Source: Hymenobacter sp. BT559
GTDB lineage: Bacteria > Bacteroidota > Bacteroidia > Cytophagales > Hymenobacteraceae
Length of the DNA stretch: 64,000 nucleotides
Reading direction: 5' to 3'
NCBI RefSeq assembly: GCF_017571525.1
Contig: NZ_JAGETY010000020.1
Location: forward strand, 1 to 64,000
Part shown: piece by piece, positions 52,913-62,271 of the stretch
Numbering within the stretch: position 1 is the stretch's first letter
Layout: every line of letters starts with the position of its first letter
Notes under the pieces: model-generated
The model's database searches: none
Seen by the model: only the letters and a program-made list of their open reading frames with translations
What the model was told of the DNA's origin: nothing
Program-made: the position numbers and the translations under genes

Positions 52913-54508
52913 ATGGCCCATTTTCATCATTTCCGAGTGCCCGCGCTGCTTGTTTCCGGCTTGGCGGTCGTAGCTGCCGCCTGCCAGGGCGGGGGCACAA
53001 CCCAGACAAATACCGAGGCAGCCACGTCCCAACCGGCCGATACCACGCAGGCCGGGGCTCCTTCTACGACTTTGCAGGTGGGCAATATTGAGCGGGGGCG
53101 CGAGGTATTTCGCCACGAAACCTTCGGAGATGAAGGCTTCTGGACCGACGCCGCCCGCATGCCCCAGGGCATGAAAGCGGCCCGGCTGACGGTGCTCGAC
53201 GCCCTAAAAGCCGGCGTCAACTTCGACGTGGAGGCCATGCCGGCCGACTTGAGAGCGGCCCTGGCCAGTGAGGTGAAAACGGACCACTCGCCCGCGAAGG
53301 CACCCAAGCTCAATGACCCGGCCACCCTCGATGCGCTGGTGAAGGCCAACGCCGTCATTGGCATGGTGCCCAAAGGCGCGAAGGTAGGGGTCACCTGCGC
53401 CTTGTGCCACACCATTACCGACAAGTCAATGTACGAGCTGACGGGCCAAGGCACCATTGGCAAGCGCATCGATGGGCCGACGCAGCACGCCCTCAACGTG
53501 GGCAAGCTGCTGGCGACCTGCGACAACACGCGGGCCTTCTTCACCACTGCGCAGCTGCAGATGCCCAATGGCAGCACCATCGGCCGGGCCGCTAAGGGCC
53601 TGACGGCCAAATCAACGGAGGCTGAGTTTGACGCCTACTTCAGCAACCCGAAGTACTATCCCATCGGCTCGTTTGACGACTCCCCGGACGGGGTTGGCAA
53701 CCCGATTCACATCACGCCCTTTTTCCGGCAGGATTTGGCCTCGCCCTACGGCTCGTCGGGCCAGAACAGCGACCTGAACGACTTCAACAACACGGTGTAC
53801 ACGGCCCTGTTCGACCAAAGTAACCTGCTTTCGGATGGCGGCCGGCAGTTCATTCACACGCTGGGAGCCGCCGCCGGCGACTCTATGCTGGCAGGCTATA
53901 CCAAGGTGCTGGCCGCCACAGGCGTCACGGGCTACCCCTACGTCACGGCCGCGCTCAAAGGCAAGCCCGGCGAGCCGCCCACGCCCACCGGCAAGCGGGT
54001 GGAGGAGCAAAAGCTGCGCGACCTGCAAGCCTACGTCAACAGCCTGCAGGCCCCGAAGGGCGTGGTGACCAGTGCCGCGCTGGTGGCCAGCGGCCGGGCG
54101 CTGTTCGTGGCGCAGAACTGCACCTCGTGCCACAACACCAACCAGGGCGCGGCCGTGCAGTCGAAGCTGGTGGCGATGAACGTTATCTGGCCCGGCTACG
54201 CGCCCAAAGTCATTGCCCAGCGCAAGGCCCCACTGACGCCCATTCAGAACGCGCCCGGCACCTTCGACGACAAGATGGTGGTGGTGGATGCCAGCCCTGG
54301 CGGCGGCCCGCGCGGCAACGCGCTGCCCCTGCTGCTGGACCTGGCCCGCAAGCCGGTTTTCCTGCACGATGACTCGGTGCACAGTCTCGACGAGCTGCTC
54401 AATCCCAAACGCGGCAAAACGGCCCCGCATCCTTTCTACGTCGTCACGCCTTCCCAACGCACCGAGCTGGTGGCGTATTTGAAAAGTCTGGACACCGACA
54501 GCAAGTAG
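52913..54508 (+). CDS. Di-haem c-type cytochrome lipoprotein
   Basis: A 531-residue exported protein with a lipoprotein signal (VSGLAVVAAAC, about 14-24) and two haem c sites, CALCH at 162-166 and CTSCH at 403-407. The first domain is large, with insertions, and the second resembles a single-haem cytochrome c with YLKSL at its end. It probably transfers electrons at the periplasmic face of a membrane. It lies between an ECF sigma gene and an alpha/beta hydrolase gene, same direction. The exact redox partner is unknown, and it lacks the pattern of di-haem peroxidases. Confidence 0.87.
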   Translation: MAHFHHFRVPALLVSGLAVVAAACQGGGTTQTNTEAATSQPADTTQAGAPSTTLQVGNIERGREVFRHETFGDEGFWTDAARMPQGMKAARLTVLDALKAGVNFDVEAMPADLRAALASEVKTDHSPAKAPKLNDPATLDALVKANAVIGMVPKGAKVGVTCALCHTITDKSMYELTGQGTIGKRIDGPTQHALNVGKLLATCDNTRAFFTTAQLQMPNGSTIGRAAKGLTAKSTEAEFDAYFSNPKYYPIGSFDDSPDGVGNPIHITPFFRQDLASPYGSSGQNSDLNDFNNTVYTALFDQSNLLSDGGRQFIHTLGAAAGDSMLAGYTKVLAATGVTGYPYVTAALKGKPGEPPTPTGKRVEEQKLRDLQAYVNSLQAPKGVVTSAALVASGRALFVAQNCTSCHNTNQGAAVQSKLVAMNVIWPGYAPKVIAQRKAPLTPIQNAPGTFDDKMVVVDASPGGGPRGNALPLLLDLARKPVFLHDDSVHSLDELLNPKRGKTAPHPFYVVTPSQRTELVAYLKSLDTDSK

Positions 54509-54616
54509 GGTGGCGGCTGCCAGTAGGGTGCTGCGCAGGGCTTTGCCGCTACCCGCCTCAAAGCAGCCTTTCAATCAGTCAATCCATTTACCATCTTTCA
54601 CCCTTTTCCCAATCCC

Positions 54617-55477
54617 ATGAGCTACATCAAAGCCGGCCAGGATGCCAACGGCGAAGACATCAAACTGCATTACACCGACCAGGGCCAGGGGGCCGTGGCG
54701 GTGCTCATCCACGGCTGGCCCCAGAGCCACGAGGCCTGGACCTACCAGTTGGGCGAGCTGCCCAAGCACGGCCTGCGCGTGGTGGCCTACACCCGCCGTG
54801 GCTTCGGTAACTCGTCCAAGCCCTTCGAAGGCTACGACTACGACACGCTGGCCGACGACCTGAAGGCCGTGCTCGACACGCTCAACCTGCAGAACGTGAC
54901 GCTGGTGGGCTTTTCGATGGGCGGCGAAGTGGCCCGCTACATGAGCCGCCACGGTGGGGCCCGCGTGGCCAAAGTCGCCTTCGTGTCGTCAGTGACGCCA
55001 TATTTGCTCAAAACCGACGACAACCCCGACGGCGTGGACAAGTCCACCTTCGACGACATCCAGGAGAACATCGCCAAGGACCGGTTCGGCTTCCTGCAAA
55101 CCTTCGGCAAGCAGTTCTACGGCGACGGCCCGCTGAGCAACCCCGTGAGCCAGGCCGTGCTGGACTGGTCGTTCGGCATGGCGGCGCTGGGCTCGCACCA
55201 GGCCACGGTGGCCTGTGGCCACGCTTTTGCTGAAACCGATTTCCGCCCGGACCTCGCCGGCATCAAAGTACCCGCCCTGGTCATCCACGGGGCCGACGAC
55301 AAGACGGTGCCCATAAAAAACAGCGCCGACCGCATGAGCCAGCACCTTCCCCACGCCACCTACATCACCTACGACGGTGCCCCGCACGGCCTCTTCATCA
55401 CTGAAAAGGACAAGCTCAACCATGACCTGATTGCCTTTGCTACCGGCGCGGACGTGCGCGCCGGCCAGAATAGCTAA
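54617..55477 (+). CDS. Alpha/beta hydrolase (non-haem chloroperoxidase type)
   Basis: A 286-residue cytoplasmic hydrolase: HGWPQSHEAW after the first strands, nucleophile serine in GFSMGGEVARY, acid in VIHGADDKTVP and the final His in GAPHGLFITEKDKLN. This pattern belongs to the cofactor-free haloperoxidase/esterase group (RsbQ or chloroperoxidase-like). It follows the cytochrome gene after about 110 bases and ends before a clear terminator. The natural substrate is unknown; the perhydrolase activity of the group is often incidental. Confidence 0.9.
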   Translation: MSYIKAGQDANGEDIKLHYTDQGQGAVAVLIHGWPQSHEAWTYQLGELPKHGLRVVAYTRRGFGNSSKPFEGYDYDTLADDLKAVLDTLNLQNVTLVGFSMGGEVARYMSRHGGARVAKVAFVSSVTPYLLKTDDNPDGVDKSTFDDIQENIAKDRFGFLQTFGKQFYGDGPLSNPVSQAVLDWSFGMAALGSHQATVACGHAFAETDFRPDLAGIKVPALVIHGADDKTVPIKNSADRMSQHLPHATYITYDGAPHGLFITEKDKLNHDLIAFATGADVRAGQNS

Positions 55478-55494
55478 GCGGATGCTCAATCTCG

Positions 55495-55531
55495 AAAAGC
55501 CCCGGTCCTGCGAAGGAGCCGGGGCTTTTTT
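55495..55531 (+). terminator. Rho-independent terminator
   Basis: Perfect 11-bp stem AAAAGCCCCGG (55495-55505) and CCGGGGCTTTT (55519-55529) followed by TT, 17 bases after the stop of the hydrolase gene. It also separates it from the convergent hydrolase gene. Confidence 0.88.
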
Positions 55532-55586
55532 GTGGAGTAGCGGGAGCCGCCAACTTGCTGGCGTCCGCTTACTCCCAGGGCGACCG

Positions 55587-56522
55587 TTACGGTTTTCGCC
55601 GCGCCGACAACAGCCAGAGGCCCCCGGCCAGCAGCACCAGCGCGGCCCCCACGATAGCGGCCTGGGGCAAGGCCGGTGCCGTCTTTTCTGATTTTTCTGA
55701 TGTTACTCCGGTAATGGCGGCATCGGTAAAGGCCTCACGGCTGGTGACGGCCAGAATCAGGCGCGCGGCTTCTGCGGGCTGGTCCCACTGCGGAAAGTGG
55801 CCGCAGTGCTCGAACCAATAGAGGCGCGCATCCGGGAATTTTTCTAGCGCCAGGGCCGACTGGGGGGGCAGGCACACCCGGTCCTGCCGGCCCCAGCCAA
55901 TGACCAGGGGCTCGGGGATGCTGGCCTTGGGGGAGGGACGCTGCACTTCGCCGTGCGCCAGCTGGTCGAGCAGCTCGTCGAAGGCGGGCGAGTGGGCGAA
56001 GCTGTACATCTCGTCACGGGCCACCTGCGCGTCCACAGCCCACGGTCGGGCCGAAAACTGCGGCAGCAGCACGGTGCGCCCCACGGTCGAACCGGCCAGC
56101 ATGGGCATCACCGGCTGCAGGGCCGTCACCAGCTTCTTGGACAGGGACACCGAATGGTAGAAAAACGGCACTTGCCAGCCCTGCCAGAACCCGCCCGGGT
56201 CCAGCGACACCACCGCGCCGAGCACGCCGCCGCGCCGGGCCAGCTCCAGCACCAGCCGCGCGCCCATGGAACTACCCACGGCATCGATGCCGAGCAGGTC
56301 GTGTTGGGCCAGAAAGTCCGTCACCGCATCGGCCAGGGTGCCGATGGAATGGAGGCCGGCCAGCTTCGGGGTGTCCCCGTGGCCGGGCAAGTCCACGGCA
56401 ATGACGTCACGCTCGGCCGCCAGCGTGTCGAGGATGGTGTTCCAGGACCGCCAGCTGCCGCCGATGCCGTGAACCAGTAATAAGGGGCGGCCGGTGCCGC
56501 GGCGAACGAAGTGCAGGTCCAT
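55587..56522 (-). CDS. Alpha/beta hydrolase with a C-terminal membrane anchor
   Basis: A 311-residue hydrolase from the ATG at 56522 (MDLHFVRRGTGRPLLLVHGI). Catalytic serine in GSSMGARLVLEL, Asp in VIGWGRQDRVCLPPQ, His in EHCGHFPQWDQP. The last 35 residues hold a hydrophobic helix (AAIVGAALVLLAGGLWLLSA) followed by RRKP, so it is probably tail-anchored to the inner membrane, unusual for this group. Convergent with the preceding hydrolase gene. A longer start at 56591 adds non-conserved residues. Confidence 0.87.
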   Translation of the reverse strand: MDLHFVRRGTGRPLLLVHGIGGSWRSWNTILDTLAAERDVIAVDLPGHGDTPKLAGLHSIGTLADAVTDFLAQHDLLGIDAVGSSMGARLVLELARRGGVLGAVVSLDPGGFWQGWQVPFFYHSVSLSKKLVTALQPVMPMLAGSTVGRTVLLPQFSARPWAVDAQVARDEMYSFAHSPAFDELLDQLAHGEVQRPSPKASIPEPLVIGWGRQDRVCLPPQSALALEKFPDARLYWFEHCGHFPQWDQPAEAARLILAVTSREAFTDAAITGVTSEKSEKTAPALPQAAIVGAALVLLAGGLWLLSARRKP

Positions 56523-56816
56523 TAAAGAAGGGAAAAGTGTAACACCTAAACGTAAGGGCGCAATAAATAGCTCACCATATCGGCCCGGCACGTTGGTTCC
56601 GCCTGATGTTCACGCAAGCGGTAGTTTTCTCAATATTTCAAGTTTGAAAGCTGTGCCGTTCGTGTATTGGGGCTGCACCTCACCATCGAATTCTAGCCAT
56701 TCGTCAACTTTCTACCCAAGCGGTTTATAGCCCGGATAGGTTTGTAGCGTCAAATCACGGTTTGGCAAGCTCACGCCCAGGCCGGTCGGCCCGGGGTGCC
56801 ACGCTATTTCCCCGCG

Positions 56817-57644
56817 ATGCTCAGTGCCTATTCCTGGGGCCAGTTTGGCCTTTTCGTTTTGGCTGTGGTTCTTCTCTACTACCTGGTGGTAGGCCTGCTC
56901 TACTACCGGGTGGAACTTACGGCCCTGCTGACGCCGGGCAAAAAGATGGCCGGCACCCAGCTCGCCGGCGTGAGCGGCAAGGCGCTGGCCCCTCCCTCAC
57001 TGGTGCGCCCTACCTCGGCTTTTGTCAAGGCCACGCCAGCAGCCCCGGAAGTCTGGGAAGAAGCCGATGACACGGAACGTCCCGTAGCTGGGGCCACCCA
57101 AAACGTGCCAGCCGCCGCCGAGCCGCTGGTCAGCGGGGCGCTGCCCGATTCCACTGGCACGGCCACTGGCCACGACGAAAGCAGCAGCGACACCGCGCCA
57201 AAGGAGGCTACGGCCGCCGCCGGCGACGAGGCGCAGGCGCAGGACGAAAACCGCATTGAAGAAGCCGACCAGGCCGATGAGCACCTGGCGGCCCTGGTCC
57301 GGCGCGAAGCCCATAACCTGGCCCCGGATTCTGTGGCGGCGGATACGGCAGTTGACGGGGTTCTGGAGCCCGAAACCGTGCAGCTGCCCCTGGTAGTGGA
57401 GGGCTACGAGCCGCTGGCCACGTTCGAGGAGCCGGTGGCTTCGCGGCTGGACATCACCCCCGTAGACCCGCCCCGGCTGGTGGCCGCTGCTTCGGTTGCC
57501 GAATACCTGACCCTGCTGCAAGCCGGCCAGCAGCCCGCGACGCCGGTCGAGCTGGCCGGCACCAGCCTGGCCGAGCAAATGGCCCGGCAGCTGGCTCTCA
57601 ACCACGCCGAGCTGGATGACCTCTTCGGCCCCGAAGATGAGTAG
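56817..57644 (+). CDS. TraD-position conjugation protein, membrane-anchored
   Basis: A 275-residue protein from the ATG at 56817: one transmembrane helix near the N-terminus (FGLFVLAVVLLYYLVVGLLY) and a long acidic, alanine/glutamate-rich soluble part. It directly precedes traE (about 50 bases) and so holds the place of the poorly conserved gene before traE in Bacteroidota tra operons. The N-terminal helix and ELTALL motif recall short proteins found there. Function unknown; likely part of the transfer channel or its assembly. First gene of the tra operon in the window. Confidence 0.65.
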   Translation: MLSAYSWGQFGLFVLAVVLLYYLVVGLLYYRVELTALLTPGKKMAGTQLAGVSGKALAPPSLVRPTSAFVKATPAAPEVWEEADDTERPVAGATQNVPAAAEPLVSGALPDSTGTATGHDESSSDTAPKEATAAAGDEAQAQDENRIEEADQADEHLAALVRREAHNLAPDSVAADTAVDGVLEPETVQLPLVVEGYEPLATFEEPVASRLDITPVDPPRLVAAASVAEYLTLLQAGQQPATPVELAGTSLAEQMARQLALNHAELDDLFGPEDE

Positions 57645-57695
57645 CGCGGCCTTCTTCCTCCCTAATCATTGATTTCAGACTCCTTTTCCCTTGCC

Positions 57696-58013
57696 ATGAC
57701 TAAGAAACCTTTCATTACCTCGCTGGCCCTCGTGGTCCTGCTATTCAGTTCGCAGCTGCTCTACGCCCAGACCGGGGGTGGCAACGGCACGGCCGGCATC
57801 CAGGATGCTACCACCCAGGTCACCAGCTACTTCGACCCGCTGACCAAGCTCATGTACGCCATCGGCGCGGTGCTGGGCCTGGTGGGGGCCATCAAGGTCT
57901 ACGGCAAGTGGAACGCCGGAGACCAGGACACCCAGAAAACGGCCGTCTCGTGGTTTGGCTCGATGATTTTCCTGGTCATCGTGGCCACGGTGGTGCGCTC
58001 GTTCTTTCTCTAA
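57696..58013 (+). CDS. traE: TraE (DUF4134), conjugation pilin-like membrane protein
   Basis: A 105-residue protein from the ATG at 57696 with a cleavable signal (to about residue 22, LLYAQT) and two hydrophobic helices (LMYAIGAVLGLVGAIKVYGK and SMIFLVIVATVVRSFF). The pattern matches DUF4134/TraE of Bacteroides conjugative transposons, a VirB2-like component. It is followed by traF after 10 bases, the fixed order in these operons. Confidence 0.92.
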   Translation: MTKKPFITSLALVVLLFSSQLLYAQTGGGNGTAGIQDATTQVTSYFDPLTKLMYAIGAVLGLVGAIKVYGKWNAGDQDTQKTAVSWFGSMIFLVIVATVVRSFFL

Positions 58014-58023
58014 GCCGCCACCC

Positions 58024-58356
58024 ATGCCCATCTACGACCTCAATCGCGGCATCAACAAGCCCGTCGAATTCAAGGGGCTGGTGGGCAGCAACATCTACTT
58101 CCTGGCCGCCGGCATTGGGCTGGTGTTTGCCCTGTTCGTGACCTGCTACCTGCTGGGCCTGCCGCTGGTGCTCACGGTGCTACTCACCTTCCTGGCCGGG
58201 GGCGGCATGTGGGCCGGGGTGTTCGCCCTGAACCGCCGGTATGGCGAGCATGGGCTGATGAAAGCCGCCGCCCGGCGCTCCTCGCCCAGGTACATCACCA
58301 ACCGGCACAGCCGCTTATTCCAACGCCTCAACGAGGACCAGACCAGCCGCGCCTAG
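58024..58356 (+). CDS. traF: TraF (DUF4133), VirB3-like membrane protein
   Basis: A 110-residue inner-membrane protein: INKPVEFKGLVGSNIYFLAA leading into the first helix, a second helix LVLTVLLTFLAGGGMWAGVF, then a basic tail with RRYGEHGLMKAAARR. It matches DUF4133/TraF, the partner of the TraG ATPase and equivalent in position to VirB3. Between traE and traG in the same operon, with 27 bases to the preferred traG start. Confidence 0.92.
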   Translation: MPIYDLNRGINKPVEFKGLVGSNIYFLAAGIGLVFALFVTCYLLGLPLVLTVLLTFLAGGGMWAGVFALNRRYGEHGLMKAAARRSSPRYITNRHSRLFQRLNEDQTSRA

Positions 58357-58383
58357 CGGCTGGCTAGGGTGCTTTCTCCGCTT

Positions 58384-60870
58384 ATGAGCAATAAGGTTCT
58401 GCCCTCCGTATCCCTGGAATCCAAGCAGCCCATCTACAAGGTGGAGAAGGATTGCCTCATCTCGAAGAATGCGGACGTAACGGTAGCGTTTCGGCTGGAT
58501 TTGCCCGAAATCTTCACCCTCTCGCGAGAGGACTACGCCCAGCTGCAGGCCGCCTTCGTGAAGGCCGTGCGCCTGCTGCCCGACCACTGCGTGGTGCACA
58601 AGCAGGACTGGTACGTGGAGGATAAATACGCCCCCGGCTTCGAGGCCGAGCGTACGCTGCTCTCGTCGGCCTACGAGCGCCACTTCAATGAGCGGCCGTT
58701 CCTGAACCACTTCTGCTACCTCTACCTCACCAAAACCTCGTCGGAGCGGCCCAACTGGGGCAGCACCTCGGGGCTGCTGGCCCGGCGCAACATCGTGCCC
58801 AAGGACATGCTCGACACGAAAGTGCTGGAGAGCTTTTTCGACAACGTGGGCCAGTTCGTGCGCACGCTGGAAGGGGTGGGGCCCACCAACGCTCCCTACA
58901 TCCGCTCGCACCGGCTTACCTCGGATGAGTTGGCCGGCACGGCCGAAAAAGCCGGGCTGCTGGAAAAGTACCTGGCGCTGGACCTGTCCGACCAGGCCCT
59001 GCAAGTAGACCTGGATTTGACGGAAGGGCTGAAAGTGGGGGCGGAGTTCTGCCAGATGTTCTCGGTGGCCAACCTCGATGACTTGCCCACCTCGGTGGAA
59101 ACCGACATTCGCTACGAGCAATACAGCACCGAGTATTCCGACTTCCCCATTTCGTTTGCCGCCCCGCTGGGTTTGTTGCTGGGGGCCAACCACATTCTGA
59201 ACCAGTATGTGTTTCTGGATAACACCACCAAAACGGTCAAAACCTTCGAGCAGAAGAAGGACCGGCTCAACTCGCTCTCGCTCTACTCGCGGCAGAACGC
59301 CATCAACTTCGAGTACTACAATGCCTTTCTCAATGAGCTCATTGCCCACAAGCGCCGCCCGGTGCGGGTGCACTGCAACGTGCTCACCTGGGCCCGCCAC
59401 GAGGAAGAGCTGACCGAGGTGCGCAAGCTGGTCAACGCGGCCTTCAACGCCATGAACTGCAAGCCGCGGCAGAATACGGTGGACATTGCCGCGCTCTACT
59501 GGGGCGGCATTCCGGGCAACGCCGGCGACTTTCCCTCGGAAGAAACCTTCTACACCTTCATCGAGCAGGCCGTCTGCTTCTGGGCCTGCGAAACCAACTA
59601 CCGCAGCACCGGGGCCACCAAGGGCATCAAGCTCTCCGACCGCCTCACCGGCATGCCCGTGTTGGTTGACATTTCGGACGAGCCAATGAAGAAGCAAATC
59701 ATCTTCAACCGCAACAAGTTCGTGCTCGGGCCTTCGGGCTCGGGCAAGTCGTTTTTCACCAACCACATGGTGCGCCAGTACTACGAGCAGGGCGCGCACG
59801 TGCTGCTGGTGGACACCGGCAACTCCTACAAGGGGCTGTGCGAGCTGGTAGGCGGGGTGTATTTCACCTACGAGGAGGACGACCCGATTGCCTTCAACCC
59901 CTTCCTGATTTCGGGCAAGCTGGACGTGGAGAAGAAGGAATCCATCAAAACGCTGCTGCAGGCGCTCTGGAAAAAGGACGACGAAAGCGTAAGCCAGTCG
60001 GAGTACGTGTCGCTCTCCACGGCCGTGAGCCTGTATTACGTGATGCTGGAAGCCAACGCGCTTATCCAGCCCAGCTTCAACACGTTCTACGAGTTTGTTA
60101 AAGGACCTTATCGTAAGATTCTGGAGGAGGAAAAGGTCCGCGAGAAGGATTTCGACATTGACAACTTCCTCTACGTGCTCAAGCCCTACTACCGGGGCGG
60201 CGAGTACGACTACCTGCTCAACTCCGAGAAAGAGCTGGACCTGGTGCAGGCTCCCTTCATCGTGTTCGAGCTGGATAACATCAAGGACCACCCCATCCTG
60301 TTTCCGGTGGTGACGCTCATCATCATGGAAACCTTTATCTCCAAGATGCGCAAGCTGAAAGGGGTGCGGAAGATGATTCTGATTGAAGAAGCCTGGAAGG
60401 CGCTGACCACGCCCGGGATGGCTGCCTACATCAAGTATCTCTTTAAGACGGTGCGCAAGTTCTTCGGCGAGGCCATCGTGGTAACGCAGGAAATCGACGA
60501 CATCATCGGCAACGAGATTGTCAAGGATGCCATCATCAACAACTCGGACTGCAAGATTCTGCTCGACCAACGCAAGTTCATCAACCGCTTCGAGGAGATT
60601 CAGGCGCTGCTCTCGCTTACGCCCAAGGAAAAGGACTTGGTGCTGAGCATTAACCGCGACAACAAGGCCACCCGGGGCCGCTACACCGAGGTGTTCATCA
60701 GCCTGGGCGGGGTCGTATCGAAAGTGTACGCCATCGAGGTGTCCAAGGAAGAATACGTGACCTACACCACCGAGGAAACCGAGAAAGTGCGGCTGTTCGA
60801 GAAGCTCAAGCAAACGGGGGACATGCCCACAGCCATCAAGCTCTACGCCGCCGAGCTGCGCGAAGGGTAG
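58384..60870 (+). CDS. traG: TraG conjugation ATPase (VirB4-like)
   Basis: An 828-residue ATPase from the ATG at 58384 (MSNKVLPSVSLESKQPIYKV). The N-terminal part is the Bacteroidota TraG domain; the C-terminal half is a RecA-like motor with Walker A GPSGSGKS at 449-456 and Walker B in KMILIEEAWKAL, plus the VVTQEIDDIIG motif. Equivalent to VirB4, it powers assembly and function of the type IV channel at the inner membrane. Downstream lie the traI-type genes. Full length with no interruption. Confidence 0.95.
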   Translation: MSNKVLPSVSLESKQPIYKVEKDCLISKNADVTVAFRLDLPEIFTLSREDYAQLQAAFVKAVRLLPDHCVVHKQDWYVEDKYAPGFEAERTLLSSAYERHFNERPFLNHFCYLYLTKTSSERPNWGSTSGLLARRNIVPKDMLDTKVLESFFDNVGQFVRTLEGVGPTNAPYIRSHRLTSDELAGTAEKAGLLEKYLALDLSDQALQVDLDLTEGLKVGAEFCQMFSVANLDDLPTSVETDIRYEQYSTEYSDFPISFAAPLGLLLGANHILNQYVFLDNTTKTVKTFEQKKDRLNSLSLYSRQNAINFEYYNAFLNELIAHKRRPVRVHCNVLTWARHEEELTEVRKLVNAAFNAMNCKPRQNTVDIAALYWGGIPGNAGDFPSEETFYTFIEQAVCFWACETNYRSTGATKGIKLSDRLTGMPVLVDISDEPMKKQIIFNRNKFVLGPSGSGKSFFTNHMVRQYYEQGAHVLLVDTGNSYKGLCELVGGVYFTYEEDDPIAFNPFLISGKLDVEKKESIKTLLQALWKKDDESVSQSEYVSLSTAVSLYYVMLEANALIQPSFNTFYEFVKGPYRKILEEEKVREKDFDIDNFLYVLKPYYRGGEYDYLLNSEKELDLVQAPFIVFELDNIKDHPILFPVVTLIIMETFISKMRKLKGVRKMILIEEAWKALTTPGMAAYIKYLFKTVRKFFGEAIVVTQEIDDIIGNEIVKDAIINNSDCKILLDQRKFINRFEEIQALLSLTPKEKDLVLSINRDNKATRGRYTEVFISLGGVVSKVYAIEVSKEEYVTYTTEETEKVRLFEKLKQTGDMPTAIKLYAAELREG

Positions 60871-60900
60871 GGGAGTTGAACTGAACCCAAGGGGAAAATC

Positions 60901-61548
60901 ATGAAGAAGCGAATCACCTTACTAGGCTTAGCTACTCTTTGCCTCAGCACGTTAAAAGCTTCGGCGCAGCTCGTGGTTACGGCCCCGGTGCTGGAAGTGC
61001 AGTCGGGCGTGCAAACGGGCCTGCAGAATACCATGAAGGGACTTTCCTCGGCGGCCAACGTGCTGGTGAAGGCCGGCGTGAAGGAGCAGGAATTGACCAA
61101 GGTCTTTTCGGAAAAGAACCTGCAGCTGGCCAAAACCTGGTACGATGGGTTGCTGCAGGTCAACTCGGCAGTGCGCACCTACCGGCGGGTAGCATCCATT
61201 TTCGAGAAGCAGGGCCGCATCATTCAGACCTACTCGACGGCCATTGAAACGCTGCGCCAGTCGCCTTACGTGGCCCCGGAACAGCTTTCGGCCATGACGA
61301 CGATTTACACCAAAATGCTGACCGAAAGCGCCAACACGCTCTCGGATTTGCAGACCATCGTGAGTCCGGCTATGCTCAAAATGACTGATGCCGACCGGAT
61401 GCGCTTCATCGACAAGCTCGACGCGAAAATCACCGACCAGTTAGGCCTCATTAACTACTTCACCCAGCGCAACCTCGTGCAGCTGCACTTGGCCGAGCAG
61501 CAAGCGCAGGACGCGCAGGCCCTCAGTGCGCTAATAGGTGCCCGCTAA
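60901..61548 (+). CDS. TraI-like conjugation protein (DUF4141), first copy
   Basis: A 215-residue exported protein with a signal peptide (about 1-22, LSTLKASAQ) and a mostly helical mature part (AKTWYDGLLQVNSAVRTYRR, IIQTYSTAIETLRQSPYVAP, MRFIDKLDAKITDQLGLINY). The pattern is that of DUF4141/TraI, probably a VirB5-like periplasmic channel component. The next gene is a paralogue with the same layout, overlapping this one only in its non-coding lead. Same operon as traG (30-base gap). Confidence 0.85.
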   Translation: MKKRITLLGLATLCLSTLKASAQLVVTAPVLEVQSGVQTGLQNTMKGLSSAANVLVKAGVKEQELTKVFSEKNLQLAKTWYDGLLQVNSAVRTYRRVASIFEKQGRIIQTYSTAIETLRQSPYVAPEQLSAMTTIYTKMLTESANTLSDLQTIVSPAMLKMTDADRMRFIDKLDAKITDQLGLINYFTQRNLVQLHLAEQQAQDAQALSALIGAR

Positions 61549-61579
61549 CCTCTACTTCCACTTTCCCAGGCTATCTCCT

Positions 61580-62227
61580 ATGAAATCAAGCACTCAACTT
61601 CTCGTCGTGGGCCTGGCCCTGCTGGCTGGCCCGGCTTACGCGCAACTGCCAGCGGTCATCTCGGCCCCGATTGCTGAGGACCAATCCCGCAAGCAGGTCG
61701 TGCACCAGGGCATTTCGACCACGCTGCTCGGGCAGGGCAAAGTGCTGGCGGGCGACATGACCAAGGTCAGCGGCCAGATTAAGGGCGTTATCGACAAGAC
61801 CCAGGCCCTGCACGACCAGTGGTACAGCAGCCTGCTGCAAATCAGCGCCGGCGTGCGCAACTACCGCCGGGTTCGGGAAATCTACACCCACCAGAGCGAG
61901 ATGATTAACCAGTTTTCGGCCATCATCCCAGAGCTTCGCACCAAGCAATTGTCGCCTGTCCAGCTCAGCGAAGCCTCGACAGTATGCCAGGGCATTCTTA
62001 CGGAGAACATTGCCCTGATGGGTGAACTGGCCGGAGTGCTCAGCGCCAGCAAGGCGAAGATGACTGACCCGGAGCGCATCGAATTCATCGACAACATCGC
62101 CGACCGCATCAGCGAGCAGCACAACCTGATGAACTACTTCAGCAGCAAGTGCCGGGCCATCGCGCAGCAGCAGGCCCAGCAGGTGCAGGACCGCGAATCC
62201 ATGCGCGCCTTTATGAGCGCTCGCTAG
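61580..62227 (+). CDS. TraI-like conjugation protein, second copy
   Basis: A 215-residue paralogue of the preceding protein, from the ATG at 61580: signal peptide (VVGLALLAGPAYAQ) and shared elements (HDQWYSSLLQISAGVRNYRR against TWYDGLLQVNSAVRTYRR, and MTDPERIEFIDNIADRISEQ against MTDADRMRFIDKLDAKITDQ). Both end in ARs and helices of similar length. The two probably arose by tandem duplication and may form a hetero-oligomer. DUF4141-like, periplasmic. Confidence 0.82.
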   Translation: MKSSTQLLVVGLALLAGPAYAQLPAVISAPIAEDQSRKQVVHQGISTTLLGQGKVLAGDMTKVSGQIKGVIDKTQALHDQWYSSLLQISAGVRNYRRVREIYTHQSEMINQFSAIIPELRTKQLSPVQLSEASTVCQGILTENIALMGELAGVLSASKAKMTDPERIEFIDNIADRISEQHNLMNYFSSKCRAIAQQQAQQVQDRESMRAFMSAR

Positions 62228-62271
62228 CGCAACTGTCCATTAATTCCCTCTCTTTCGACTCTCCTTTGAAT

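Noticed and set aside
58315..60813. 832-codon antisense frame opposite traG
   Set aside because: Length comes from the strong codon bias of traG; the translation has no recognisable domain, while traG has clear Walker motifs.
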